Notes: generated from the letters alone by a model not told the origin. Shown: positions 28,209 through 36,945, counted from the stretch's first letter. The stretch: DNA of 64,000 nucleotides from Pelagerythrobacter marensis (GCF_036700095.1 NZ_CP144918.1:1613001-1677000), one strand, 5' to 3'. Numbers and translations: made by a program.

Positions 28209-28273
28209 TGCCCCACCGTCGGGGCAGATAGCGCTTCCGTTTCTGTTCTGACATTGCGTGGCAACGTCGCCGC
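28209..28273 (+). promoter_or_regulatory. ANTAR-responsive two-hairpin leader RNA
   Basis: Hairpin P1 is TGCCCC-[ACCGTC]-GGGGCA (28209-28226). Hairpin P2 is GTGGC-[AACGTC]-GCCGC (28258-28273) with one G-U pair. Both have six-base loops with A at position 1 and G at position 4, the known recognition signature of ANTAR proteins. The 3' arm of P2 is also the 5' arm of the terminator at 28269-28317, so stabilising P2 would block termination. The NasT-like protein encoded 1.5 kb upstream is the obvious ligand. A third hexaloop hairpin without the A1/G4 signature (TTTTGC-[TGCACC]-GCAAAA, 28138-28155) lies earlier in the leader. Confidence 0.8.
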
Positions 28274-28317
28274 CCGATCTGGCTCCCAACCCGGGACCCG
28301 GTCGAGGCGGCTTTTTT
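28269..28317 (+). terminator. Leader terminator overlapping the ANTAR P2 hairpin
   Basis: GCCGCC (28269-28274) pairs with GGCGGC (28306-28311), directly followed by TTTTTT (28312-28317). It lies 30 bp before the porin start codon, so it would stop transcription of the operon unless antitermination occurs. Confidence 0.82.
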
Positions 28318-28346
28318 GCGTTGCGCGCCGATCGCGAGGGGTTCGA

Positions 28347-29603
28347 GTGAGCGACTACGACGCAGGTTCTCAGCGAAAAACAGGGTCCTGGCGAAAGCTG
28401 CCGGCGGCGCTTGCGCCGGTCCTCGCCGCGGCCTGGCCGCAGATGGCCGCGGCTGCACCGGGCGACACGATCGAGATCGGCGGCGGCGCGTCGCTCGATC
28501 CGATCCTCGCCGCCCGGCTGCGTCATGAAGTCGTCGACCAGGCCGGTGCGCCGGACGAGGCCCGGGCGCTGACCCTGCGGGTCCGTGCCGGCGCCGCGTT
28601 CAAGGTCGACGATTTCACGATCCTGGCGGAGGGCGAGGGGACCGCGGTGCTGGTCGACGATTACAACGACACGCTCCCCGGCAACGGCGTCGAGCCGTTC
28701 CCGGTTGTCGCCGACCCGGAGAATGTCGAACTCAACCGGTTGCAGGTGTCGTGGATGCGGGACGGCACCGGCGTTACGGTCGGTAGGCAGCGGATCATTC
28801 TCGACGATGCGCGCTTTGTCGGTAACGTCGGCTGGCGGCAGAACGAGCAGACTTTCGATGCCGTGCGCGGACAGGCGAAAGTCGGCCCGGTCTCGCTCGA
28901 CGCGACTTACGCGAACTCGCAGCGCACCATATTCGGCGCCGACAGCCCGAACGCGCATTTCGACGGCGATCTCGTGCTGCTCAACGGCGGGGTCGATCTT
29001 GCCGCGGTCGAGGCGAAGGCGTTTGCTTACCTGATCGATTACGACACGCGGCTGGCGTTCTCGAGCCAGACTTACGGCGTGCGGGTCGGCGGCGGGATCG
29101 CGATCCCCGCGGTCGGCAAGCTCGAAGCGCAGGCCAGCTACGCGCGCCAGAGCGACTACGGCAGCAATCCGGTCGCCTACGATGCCGATTACTGGAACGC
29201 GCAGCTTGGCCTGAGCGTGTTCGGTTTCGACCTCAAGGCCGGTTACGAGGAACTCGGCAGCGATGGCGGGACGGCCGCGATCCAGACCCCGCTCGCCACG
29301 CTCCACGCCTTCAACGGCTGGGCGGATGTGTTCCTGACGACCCCCGCCGCGGGCCTGCGCGACCACTACGTCACCGTCGGCCGCGCGATCGGCGTGCCGT
29401 TCCTGCCCGGCCTCAAGGCCGGTCTCACTTATCACGAATTCGACAGCGCCTTCGGCGGGCTCGACTACGGCCACGAATGGGACGCCTCGCTCGGCTTCAC
29501 GCTCGGACCGGCGGCGCTGCTGGCGAAATACGCGAACTACCAGGCCGACGGGTTCGCCGTCGATACCGAGAAATTCTGGCTCCAGGCCGAAATCGGCTTC
29601 TAA
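28347..29603 (+). CDS. Alginate-export-family outer-membrane porin
   Basis: The GTG at 28347, just past the leader terminator and with AGGGG upstream, gives 418 residues. The signal peptide ends WPQMAAA-APGD. The mature protein alternates short beta strands (LTLRVRAGAAFKVDDFTILAE, VGRQRIILDDARFVGNVGW, SSQTYGVRVGGGIAIP) and ends in a C-terminal aromatic strand, FWLQAEIGF. This is the alginate_exp barrel that accompanies nitrate-assimilation genes in many proteobacteria. It is probably the outer-membrane route for the anion used by the downstream channel and cyanase. Confidence 0.85.
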   Translation: MSDYDAGSQRKTGSWRKLPAALAPVLAAAWPQMAAAAPGDTIEIGGGASLDPILAARLRHEVVDQAGAPDEARALTLRVRAGAAFKVDDFTILAEGEGTAVLVDDYNDTLPGNGVEPFPVVADPENVELNRLQVSWMRDGTGVTVGRQRIILDDARFVGNVGWRQNEQTFDAVRGQAKVGPVSLDATYANSQRTIFGADSPNAHFDGDLVLLNGGVDLAAVEAKAFAYLIDYDTRLAFSSQTYGVRVGGGIAIPAVGKLEAQASYARQSDYGSNPVAYDADYWNAQLGLSVFGFDLKAGYEELGSDGGTAAIQTPLATLHAFNGWADVFLTTPAAGLRDHYVTVGRAIGVPFLPGLKAGLTYHEFDSAFGGLDYGHEWDASLGFTLGPAALLAKYANYQADGFAVDTEKFWLQAEIGF

Positions 29604-29632
29604 CCCCAGCTTCCAATCGAGGAGAATTTTCA

Positions 29633-30469
29633 ATGTCCTACCTCGCACCTTCGGAATTCGTCACCAAGATGGTCGACGCCGGCGAATCCAAGATCTTCAT
29701 GTCGACCAAGGACACGCTGATCCGCGCCTTCATGGCCGGCGCCACGCTGGCGCTGGCGGCAGCTTTCGCCATCACGATCACGGTCCAGACCGGCGATGCG
29801 CTGCTCGGCGCGGTGCTGTTCCCGGTCGGCTTCGTGATGCTCTACCTGCTCGGCTTCGATCTGCTGACCGGGGTGTTCGTGCTCTGCCCGCTGGCGGTGT
29901 GGGACAAGCGGCCCGGCTGCACCTGGGGCGGCGTGCTGCGCAACTGGGGCCTGGTGTTCACCGGCAATTTCGCCGGCGCGCTGACCACCGCCGTGATGAT
30001 GGCGATCTATTTCACGTACGGCTTCCAGACGGAACCCAACGAGGTCGCCCAGCGGATCGCCTCGATCGGCGAAGGGCGCACGCTGGGTTACGCCGAGTTC
30101 GGCGTTGCCGGGTGGCTGACGATCTTCGTGCGCGGGATGCTGTGCAACTGGATGGTGTCGACCGGCGTGGTCGGGGCGATGATCTCGACCAACGTTTCGG
30201 GCAAAGTGATCGCCATGTGGATGCCGATCATGCTGTTCTTCTACATGGTGTTCGAGCATTCGATCGTGAACATGTTCCTCTTCCCCAGCGCGCTGATGAT
30301 GGGCGGGGCCTTCTCGGTCTGGGACTATTTCTGGTGGAACGAGATCCCCACCGTTCTCGGCAACCTCGTCGGCGGGCTGACTTTCACCGGCCTGACGCTC
30401 TACGCCACCCATGTCCGCACCAGCCCGAGCCGCAAAACGGCCGAGCCGGTGCTGTCGCGCGCGGCGTGA
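29633..30469 (+). CDS. Formate/nitrite transporter (FNT) family channel
   Basis: The protein has 278 residues and six membrane helices. The FNT hallmarks are DLLTGVFVLCPLAV, GNFAGA and FEHSIVNMFLFPSALMMG, which contains the pore His, plus WNEIPTVLGNLVGG. GAGGAG precedes the ATG. FNT channels pass small monovalent anions such as formate and nitrite. The cyanase at the end of the same operon suggests this one carries cyanate, nitrite or both. That substrate call is inference from context. Confidence 0.9.
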   Translation: MSYLAPSEFVTKMVDAGESKIFMSTKDTLIRAFMAGATLALAAAFAITITVQTGDALLGAVLFPVGFVMLYLLGFDLLTGVFVLCPLAVWDKRPGCTWGGVLRNWGLVFTGNFAGALTTAVMMAIYFTYGFQTEPNEVAQRIASIGEGRTLGYAEFGVAGWLTIFVRGMLCNWMVSTGVVGAMISTNVSGKVIAMWMPIMLFFYMVFEHSIVNMFLFPSALMMGGAFSVWDYFWWNEIPTVLGNLVGGLTFTGLTLYATHVRTSPSRKTAEPVLSRAA

Positions 30470-30489
30470 ACATGGCGAAGCGGCCGAAC

Positions 30490-30600
30490 CTCCCCTCCCC
30501 GACGGGGAGGGGTCGGGGGCGGGGGAGCGCGCCGCAAGGCGCGCGTCCAGGCCGGCGGCGTGGCACACCCCCACCCAGCCTCCCCCTCAAGGGGGAGGAG
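30490..30600. repeat. Cluster of GC-rich palindromes between FNT and kinase genes
   Basis: Three perfect hairpins follow one another: CCCCTCCCC-gac-GGGGAGGGG (30492-30512), GCGCGCC-gcaa-GGCGCGC (30527-30544) and CTCCCCCT-ca-AGGGGGAG (30580-30597). The outer two can also pair with each other. It resembles REP or MITE-like intergenic elements and could lower expression of the two genes behind it. Confidence 0.75.
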
Positions 30601-30614
30601 AAGGGCATGGCCTG

Positions 30615-32438
30615 TTGAACGTGCAGGTCCTTCCCGTTGGCCCGCGTGGCCCAAACGCCGACCGGCTGGAGATCTCCATCGGCCAATATTCCACCGCCGG
30701 GGCCAAGCCCGAGAATCAGGATTTCCACGGCGCCCTCGAACCCGCGGGCGCCGACCGGCTGACCAAGGGCATAGCGGTCGCCATCGCCGACGGGATCAGC
30801 ACCAGCCGGCTGGGCGCCGCGGCGGCGGAAACCGCGGTGAAGAGCTTCCTGACCGATTACTACTGCACGTCCGAAGCCTGGTCGGTGCGGACCGCCGCCG
30901 AGCGGGTGATCGCCGCCACCAACTCGTGGATGCACGCGCGGAACGCCCGCATCCGCCCGCGCGAGGAAGGCGAGAACCGCGAACGCGCCGCGCTGATCAG
31001 CACGTTCAGCGCGGTGGTGCTCAAGTCGCGCTCGGCCCACGTCTTCCACATCGGCGATGCGCGGATCGCGCGGATCGCCGGCGGCCGGATCGAGGCGCTG
31101 ACCGAGCCGCACACCGTGCAACTGGGCGGCGGCGAGCGCTATCTCGGCCGCGCGCTCGGGGCCAATCGCGCGGTCGAGATCGATTATCGCGCCGTGCCCT
31201 TGCAACCCGGCGATCTGCTGATGCTGTCGACCGACGGGGTGCACGAATTCGTCGGCCCGGCGCGGACGATGGCGCTGATCGCCGCCGCCGACGATCTCGA
31301 CTGGGCGGCGCGGGCGATTGTCGAGGAGGCTCTGGCAAACGGCAGCGGCGACAACCTGACCGTCCAGCTGGTGCGGATCGACGCCCTGCCGGGCGGCGAA
31401 GTGGACGAACTGCTCGGCCCGGAGCTGCACCTGCCGCCCGCGCCGCTGCTGACGGCGGGGCAGGTGTTCGAAGGATACCGCATCCTGCGCGAAATCCATT
31501 CGGGCAGCCGCAGCCATGTCTATCTGGCGCGCGACGAGGCGGAGGGCACGCGGGTGGCGCTGAAAGTCCCCTCCACCGAACATGCCGGCGACGAAAGCGC
31601 GCTGGTCGCGCTGCTGCTGGAGGAATGGGTCACGCGCCGCGTGTCGCATCAGAACCTGCTGCCGGCGGCGCCGCAGCACCGGCCGCGCGGCCATGTCTAC
31701 GCGGTGGCGCCGTTCCTCGACGGGCAGACGCTCGAGCAATGGCTGGCCGACACTCCGCAGCCCGAGCTGGCGGCGGTGCGCGACGTGGTCGGCCAGATCG
31801 CCGCCGGCCTGCTGGCGCTGCACCGGCGCGAGATGCTCCACCGCGATCTCAGGCCGAAGAACGTGATGATCGATGGGGAGGGCACGGTGCGGATCATCGA
31901 CTTCGGCTCGGTCGCGGTCGCCGGGCTGGACGAGATCGCGCCCGCCGTCGCCAAGCCGGCGGTGTTCGCGGGGACCGTGCAGTTCGCCGCGCCCGAGTTG
32001 CTGCTGGGCGAACCCGCCAGCGCGCAGAGCGACCTCTTCTCGCTGGGCGCGATCGCCTATCATATGCTCACCGGCGCGCTGCCCTATGGCGGCAAGCTGG
32101 CCGCCGCCCGAACGGCCGCGGCGCAGCGGCGGCTACGCTATCGCCCGGCGCGCGAGCACCGGCCCGACCTGCCCGAGTGGGTCGACGCGGCGCTCGCCCG
32201 CGCGGTGGCGGTCGACCCGCGCCAGCGCTACGCCGAATTGAGCGAGTTCCTCTACGACCTGGCGCATCCCAATCCCCGGCTCGCCGGCAACGGGCGGCCG
32301 CCGCTGCTCGCCCGCGGGACCGCCGACCAGTGGCGCACGATCGCGCTGGTGCTGGCGGCGGCGCTGGCGCTGGCGATCCTCACCCGGCCCGACCTGGGCC
32401 TCTTCACCTCACCCCCGCCACAGGAGACTGCACGATGA
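30615..32438 (+). CDS. PP2C-type phosphatase fused to Ser/Thr protein kinase
   Basis: The start is uncertain: TTG at 30615 (607 residues) or GTG at 30621, with GGAGAAGGG upstream. Residues ~10-255 are a PP2C phosphatase (AIADGISTS, FHIGDARIARI, LSTDGVHEFV, NGSGDNLTVQL). Residues ~285-550 are a kinase with IHSGSRSHVYLARD, VALKVPS, LHRDLRPKNVMI (HRD), IIDFGSV (DFG) and FAAPELLLG (APE). One membrane helix ends the protein (TIALVLAAALALAIL). Such fusions recur in nitrate-assimilation clusters, but their targets are unknown to me. The stop overlaps the cyanase start. Confidence 0.88.
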   Translation: MNVQVLPVGPRGPNADRLEISIGQYSTAGAKPENQDFHGALEPAGADRLTKGIAVAIADGISTSRLGAAAAETAVKSFLTDYYCTSEAWSVRTAAERVIAATNSWMHARNARIRPREEGENRERAALISTFSAVVLKSRSAHVFHIGDARIARIAGGRIEALTEPHTVQLGGGERYLGRALGANRAVEIDYRAVPLQPGDLLMLSTDGVHEFVGPARTMALIAAADDLDWAARAIVEEALANGSGDNLTVQLVRIDALPGGEVDELLGPELHLPPAPLLTAGQVFEGYRILREIHSGSRSHVYLARDEAEGTRVALKVPSTEHAGDESALVALLLEEWVTRRVSHQNLLPAAPQHRPRGHVYAVAPFLDGQTLEQWLADTPQPELAAVRDVVGQIAAGLLALHRREMLHRDLRPKNVMIDGEGTVRIIDFGSVAVAGLDEIAPAVAKPAVFAGTVQFAAPELLLGEPASAQSDLFSLGAIAYHMLTGALPYGGKLAAARTAAAQRRLRYRPAREHRPDLPEWVDAALARAVAVDPRQRYAELSEFLYDLAHPNPRLAGNGRPPLLARGTADQWRTIALVLAAALALAILTRPDLGLFTSPPPQETAR

Positions 32439-32878
32439 TGAGCAAGGCCGACGTCACCGAAATGATTATGGAGAAGAAGCGCGCCGGCGGCACAACCTGG
32501 GCCGAGATCGCCGCGATGGCGGGCCTCGGCGAGGTGTTCGTCACTTCCGCCTGCCTCGGCATGAACAGCCTCCCGCGCGAGGCGGCGAGCAAGATCGCGA
32601 CCGGGCTCGGCCTGCCGCAGGAGGCGGCGGTGGTGCTGGCCGAGTTTCCCAAGAAGACCTTCGAGCAGGCGGTGCCGACCGATCCGTGCATCTACCGGTT
32701 CTACGAAATCGTCGGCGTCTACGGCGAGACGCTGAAGGAACTGATCCAGGAGAAAGGCGGCGACGGGATCATGAGCGCGATCGATTTCGACATGAGCGTG
32801 GAGAAGGTCCCGAACGCAAACGGCGACCGCATCGAAGTGCGGATGAGCGGCAAGTTCCTTCCCTACAAGAGCTGGTAG
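32435..32878 (+). CDS. cynS: Cyanate hydratase (cyanase)
   Basis: This 147-residue protein has family-typical length and sequence. The catalytic residues correspond to Arg88 and Glu91 (IYRFYEIVGVYG) and Ser114 (GIMSAIDF), matching Arg96, Glu99 and Ser122 of the E. coli enzyme. It converts cyanate and bicarbonate to ammonia and carbon dioxide, supplying nitrogen and detoxifying cyanate. It starts by ATGA overlap with the phosphatase-kinase gene and is the last gene of the leader-controlled operon. Confidence 0.96.
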   Translation: MMSKADVTEMIMEKKRAGGTTWAEIAAMAGLGEVFVTSACLGMNSLPREAASKIATGLGLPQEAAVVLAEFPKKTFEQAVPTDPCIYRFYEIVGVYGETLKELIQEKGGDGIMSAIDFDMSVEKVPNANGDRIEVRMSGKFLPYKSW

Positions 32879-32924
32879 GCGGTCCGCAGATCCTCCCCGC
32901 CGTCTTGCGATGGGGCGGGGGCGC

Positions 32925-34511
32925 CTACGCCCCCTTGCGATCGTCGACACCGGGAATTCCGGGTTCGATTTCCGCATATTCGGGCTCGTGAACCTCGATA
33001 ATGCCGCGGCCGAGATGGCTCCTTCTGCGGCTGTAGCCGAAATAGACCGCCAGCCCGATCAGCGACCAGATCGGCAGGACCAGCATCGCTTCGGCGGGCA
33101 GGTTGAGGAACAGGAAACCGCACCCCAAGATCGTCGCCGGCGCGACGAGCCATAGCGCCGGCACCCGGAAATCGCGCTTGCGATCGGGGGCGCTGCGGCG
33201 CAGCAGCATGACCGCCACGGCCACCATCAGAAAGGCGTAGAGCGTGCCTGCATTGGCGATGTCGGCCAATTGGCCGACCGGGAAGAAGGCCGCGGCAAAC
33301 GCCACGATCGTCCCGGTGATGGCGGTCACGACATAGGGCGTGTTCCATCGCGGATGGATCCTGGACAGTCCTTCGGGAAGGAGCCCGTCGCGGCTCATCA
33401 CGAAGAAGATGCGGGTCTGCGCGAACAGCAGGACCAGAATGACCGACGGGAGCGCGAGGAAGGCTGCGATCCCCAGCATATTGCCGATTCCCGAAAAGCC
33501 GATCTGGCGCAGGACATGCGCCAGCGCCTCGTCCGAGCAGACCAGCGCCGCCGAATATTGCGGCATCGCGCATTGCAGCGCGAGCTGCTCGGAACCTGCC
33601 GGAAAGGGAATGCCGTCCGGGCCGACGATCGGCTGCCCGCCGATCGTGCCGATCGCGCCTGCGGCGACGAGGATATAGAAGACGGTGCAGAACAGCAGGG
33701 AACCGACCAGGCCGATCGGCACGTTGCGCTGCGGATTCCTGGTCTCTTCCGCCGCGGTCGAAACCGCGTCGAAACCGACATAGGCGAAGAAGATCGTCGC
33801 CGCCGCGCCGACTGCGCCGAGGCCCGAGCCGAAGCCGCCGAAGACGCCTGCGGGCAGGAATGGATTGAACCGGTCCGCGTCGAACTCCGGGCTGGTGAAA
33901 GTCAACGCCATGAAGGCGGTGAGCGCCGCGACCTTGATGACGACGAGCACGGCGTTGACGCGGGCACTTTCATTGGTGCCGATCATCAGCAGCCCGGTGA
34001 TCAGCAACGCGATCGCCATCGCCGGCAGATTGACGAGGCCGCCCGGCTCTCCGCCCAGCGCGAGGGGGCCGGCGGCCAGCCATTGCGGCAGCTCGATCCC
34101 GAGGAATTGGTTGAGAATGGTCCCCGTGAAATAGCCCGACCAGCCCACCGAGACTGCCGAGGCGGCGATCGCATATTCGAGAATGAGCGCCCAGCCGACC
34201 GTCCAGGCGAGCAGCTCGCCCATTGTGGCATAGGAATATGTGTAAGCGGACCCGGCGACCGGAATCATCGCCGCGATTTCCGCATAGCAGAGCGCCGCGA
34301 CGATGCAGACCAGTCCGGCGATCGCGAAGGCGAGCATCAGGCCGGGACCGGCCTTCTGCGCGCCGGCTGCCGTCAGCACGAAGATCCCGGTGCCGATAAT
34401 GCAGCCGATGCCGAACAGCATAAGCTGTATCGGCCCCAGGGTGCGTTTGAGCGACGTCTTCTTCGCCGTCGCGAGAATCGCGTCGAGCGGCTTAATCCTG
34501 TCCAGAAGCAT
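32925..34511 (-). CDS. APC-superfamily amino acid permease (cationic amino acid transporter type)
   Basis: The start at 34511 (MLLDRIKPLDAILATAKK) is the family-typical one; the frame extends 30 codons further. The protein has 528 residues with 12 or more helices. The transporter signature GIGCIIGTGIFVLTAAGAQKAG opens helix 1, and AATIFFAYVGFDAVSTAAEETRNPQR follows in helix 6-7. An insert with AMPQYSAALVCSDEALAHVLRQ lies in a loop. It should import amino acids; the specific substrate is unknown. It converges on the cyanase operon. Confidence 0.88.
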   Translation of the reverse strand: MLLDRIKPLDAILATAKKTSLKRTLGPIQLMLFGIGCIIGTGIFVLTAAGAQKAGPGLMLAFAIAGLVCIVAALCYAEIAAMIPVAGSAYTYSYATMGELLAWTVGWALILEYAIAASAVSVGWSGYFTGTILNQFLGIELPQWLAAGPLALGGEPGGLVNLPAMAIALLITGLLMIGTNESARVNAVLVVIKVAALTAFMALTFTSPEFDADRFNPFLPAGVFGGFGSGLGAVGAAATIFFAYVGFDAVSTAAEETRNPQRNVPIGLVGSLLFCTVFYILVAAGAIGTIGGQPIVGPDGIPFPAGSEQLALQCAMPQYSAALVCSDEALAHVLRQIGFSGIGNMLGIAAFLALPSVILVLLFAQTRIFFVMSRDGLLPEGLSRIHPRWNTPYVVTAITGTIVAFAAAFFPVGQLADIANAGTLYAFLMVAVAVMLLRRSAPDRKRDFRVPALWLVAPATILGCGFLFLNLPAEAMLVLPIWSLIGLAVYFGYSRRRSHLGRGIIEVHEPEYAEIEPGIPGVDDRKGA

Positions 34512-34905
34512 CGGGCGGAGACCCTCACCGGCCCGCAGCGGAACGGTTCCGCCCTGCCAGCCTGCAACGCCGTGATTTAATCGCTTTTCGAAGCCCGGCA
34601 ACGGAAATCTATCGCGCCCGATGTTTTTTCGGGAAAGCCGCTTTCAAACCGGCGCCCGGTCTTCGCGAAGCCGGCCCCACGGCTTTCGCTGGGCGCCGAG
34701 CTGGCGCGCGCGATCATGCGACCGGCAAATATCTCCATCCGCAAGCCGGCGAACCGATCGAATATGCCGAGAGTGCTAACGACTACGCCGACACCGAGTT
34801 CTACGCCCGCGTGCGGGGCTTCGGCCCTGTCGGCCGTTCCCTGGCGCTGCCGAATACCCGACGCTGCAGGGACGAGGTTCTCCGCGTTGCGGGACGCGCG
34901 GTTCG
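34512..34905. other. 394-bp gap without a recognisable gene
   Basis: This lies between the permease start and the end of the PaaX-like gene. It includes the permease promoter region and a T-run inside CCCGATGTTTTTTCGGG near 34617. From about 34706 to 34880 one plus-strand frame reads like protein (DHATGKYLHPQAGEPIEYAE, then SANDYADTEFYARVRGFG) but has no start and no family I recognise. It may be a gene fragment. Confidence 0.4.
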
Positions 34906-35730
34906 CTATTCCGCCAGATACCGTTTCCATATCCGTTTTCCCAGGCGATCGTATCGGATCATCGCCGCGATCAGGCCCGCGAGGGCATCGCTGGGGCACA
35001 GTTCTTCGGGTAGCAGAGGATCGCGCATGATCGCGCGGATCGCCTGCCGTCCCAGCAGCAGGGTTTCGGCAGCCGCGGAGGGCAGGTCGCGCGTTTCGAT
35101 CTTCGCGGCGCTCTCTTCCAGCAGCGACGCGAGCCGCTTGTACGATGCCTGCAGCGTATCGACGTCCCACAGGGTGCGAAAACGTGCGTTGCGCTCGTCG
35201 TCCAGCGCGCGCGCTTCCGCAACCAACAGCGATCTTGCCGCTTCGAGCCGGATCAGCCGGTGACGCATCCCGTCGGCCCCGTCCGCCAGATTGGCGGGGC
35301 GAACCCAGATATTGACCTCGGCTTCTGCAAATCCCTCGAGCTCGAGCGCGCGCAGCGTGCGGCGCCAGGCGGTGCGGTCGGCGCGATCCTGCGGGCCGGC
35401 GATGGCGAGCAGCCAATGTCCGGCCCAGGCCTGGCGCCGGTCGAGCCGGCTTCGCCAGCCGAGGATGCGCTGCTTCAGCGGCTCTGCATTCGCGCCGATG
35501 GTATAGCGTCCCCGTGCGACGGACTGCACCTGCCCTTCGGATTTGAGCCGGGTGAGGGCGGTGCGGATTCCGGGCGCCTCGATCCCGAAAGCGGCGCCCG
35601 CCCGCACCAGATCGCCGGCCGTGAAAGTCGGCGGATCGCCGGTATCGAGGAGATCCAGGATCAGCATCCGCGCGCTCATCGCATTGCCGTCGGCCATTAT
35701 TGTATTGCGTTTTTCGTCCATATCCGACAT
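34906..35730 (-). CDS. PaaX-family transcriptional regulator
   Basis: The protein has 274 residues from the ATG at 35730; ATGs at 35721 and 35697 are alternatives, since no start has a strong ribosome-binding site. It has an N-terminal winged helix (ARMLILDLLDTGDPPTFTAGDLVRAGAAFGI, IRTALTRLKSEGQVQ) and the PaaX dimerisation domain (WAGHWLLAIAG, RRTLRALELEGF). PaaX repressors respond to phenylacetyl-CoA or other acyl-CoAs. The gene is divergent, by only 30 bp, from an acyl-CoA catabolic operon. That gap contains the palindrome TTACGTAA (35732-35739), a possible operator. Confidence 0.85.
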   Translation of the reverse strand: MSDMDEKRNTIMADGNAMSARMLILDLLDTGDPPTFTAGDLVRAGAAFGIEAPGIRTALTRLKSEGQVQSVARGRYTIGANAEPLKQRILGWRSRLDRRQAWAGHWLLAIAGPQDRADRTAWRRTLRALELEGFAEAEVNIWVRPANLADGADGMRHRLIRLEAARSLLVAEARALDDERNARFRTLWDVDTLQASYKRLASLLEESAAKIETRDLPSAAAETLLLGRQAIRAIMRDPLLPEELCPSDALAGLIAAMIRYDRLGKRIWKRYLAE

Positions 35731-35760
35731 TTTACGTAATAAATAGAACGGGAGTGGAAG

Positions 35761-36945
35761 ATGCTGCCCCTCGAAGGCGTCACGGTAATCGATCTCACCA
35801 GCGTTGTCGCGGGCCCCCTTGCGACGCAGGTGATGGCGCAACAGGGCGCGCGAATATGGAAGGTCGAGCCGTTCGAAGGCGACCGGGCGCGTCTGTTGGG
35901 CGCGATCGCGGCGCCGGGCTTCAGCTCGGCTCACGTCGCGCTCAACGCCGGCAAGCAGTCGATTGCGCTCGATCTGACGCGCAATGAAGGGCGCGAGCTT
36001 TTTCGGCGTCTCATCCCGCAAGCCGATGTTCTGATTCACAATTTCCGGCCCGGTGTGATGGAGCGGCTGGAGCTTGGGCCCTCTGCCTTGCACGAATTGC
36101 GAGGCGATCTGGTGGTCGTGCGTATCAGCGGCTTCGGCCAGGACGGGCCGAAGGCCGATGCGCGCGCATACGACCCGATCGTCCAGGCCGAATCCGGCAT
36201 GGTCGCCTGGGGCGAGGACGGGCCGACGCTGATGCCGCAGTGGATCTGCGACAAGAACGCAGGGCTCTATGCGGCGCAAGCCGCGACCGCCGCGCTGGTC
36301 GCGCGGGGCCGGACCGGCAGAGGCGCGCAAGTCGATGTGTCGATGCTCGAGGCCGCGGTCGCCTACGGCTGGATCGATCTTCACGGCGACCTGGCTTTCC
36401 CGGAGAGCGAGTCGCGTATGCCGGACATCGCCTCGGTCTATCGTCCATGGGCGACCGCCGACGGCTGGATCGTCGTGGTCATGCTGTCGCAGGCCGAGTT
36501 CGAAGGGTGGGCGCAAGCGATCGACGCCCCCGAACTGCTCGCCGATCCGCGCTATGCCGATATGACGACGCGCTTTCTCAACTGGAGCGATCTTCGCGCC
36601 TTTTCGGCACCGCGCATTGCCGCGCTTTCGACGGAAGAGGCGGTCGCGCGGCTGGCGAACGCAGGGGTGCCCTGCGGCGTCGTCAACCGTTCCGCCGCAC
36701 TGCCCGACCATCCCCAGATCGTTCACGACGATTTCGTCGTCCTGACCGATCATCCGCAGGCAGGGCCGGTGCGCCGCACCCGCGCCGTTGCCCGCTTCGA
36801 CGGGGCGCGGCCAGGGCTCGATGCCCACGCTCCGCGCGTCGGCGAACACAGCCAGGCAGTGCTCGCAGCCGCGGGATTCGATCCCGAAGAGATTGCGGCC
36901 GCTTTCGAGACCGGCGCCGTCCGCGCGCCGCAGGAGACCGACTGA
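35761..36945 (+). CDS. CaiB/BaiF family CoA transferase
   Basis: The protein has 394 residues of the class III CoA-transferase family: [49 protein letters not shown], and [17 protein letters not shown] with the Asp expected to carry the acyl-enzyme. It should activate a carboxylic acid by moving CoA from a donor. It heads a four-gene run with overlapping ends and lies opposite the PaaX regulator. Confidence 0.92.
   Translation: MLPLEGVTVIDLTSVVAGPLATQVMAQQGARIWKVEPFEGDRARLLGAIAAPGFSSAHVALNAGKQSIALDLTRNEGRELFRRLIPQADVLIHNFRPGVMERLELGPSALHELRGDLVVVRISGFGQDGPKADARAYDPIVQAESGMVAWGEDGPTLMPQWICDKNAGLYAAQAATAALVARGRTGRGAQVDVSMLEAAVAYGWIDLHGDLAFPESESRMPDIASVYRPWATADGWIVVVMLSQAEFEGWAQAIDAPELLADPRYADMTTRFLNWSDLRAFSAPRIAALSTEEAVARLANAGVPCGVVNRSAALPDHPQIVHDDFVVLTDHPQAGPVRRTRAVARFDGARPGLDAHAPRVGEHSQAVLAAAGFDPEEIAAAFETGAVRAPQETD

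Noticed and set aside
26691-32878. A complete nitrate-assimilation operon
   Set aside because: Sensor, leader, porin, channel and kinase are present but no nitrate or nitrite reductase gene is found; the last gene is a cyanase.
34612-34630. Intrinsic terminator at CCCGATGTTTTTTCGGG
   Set aside because: The T-run is in the loop and not after the stem, and neither neighbouring gene ends there.
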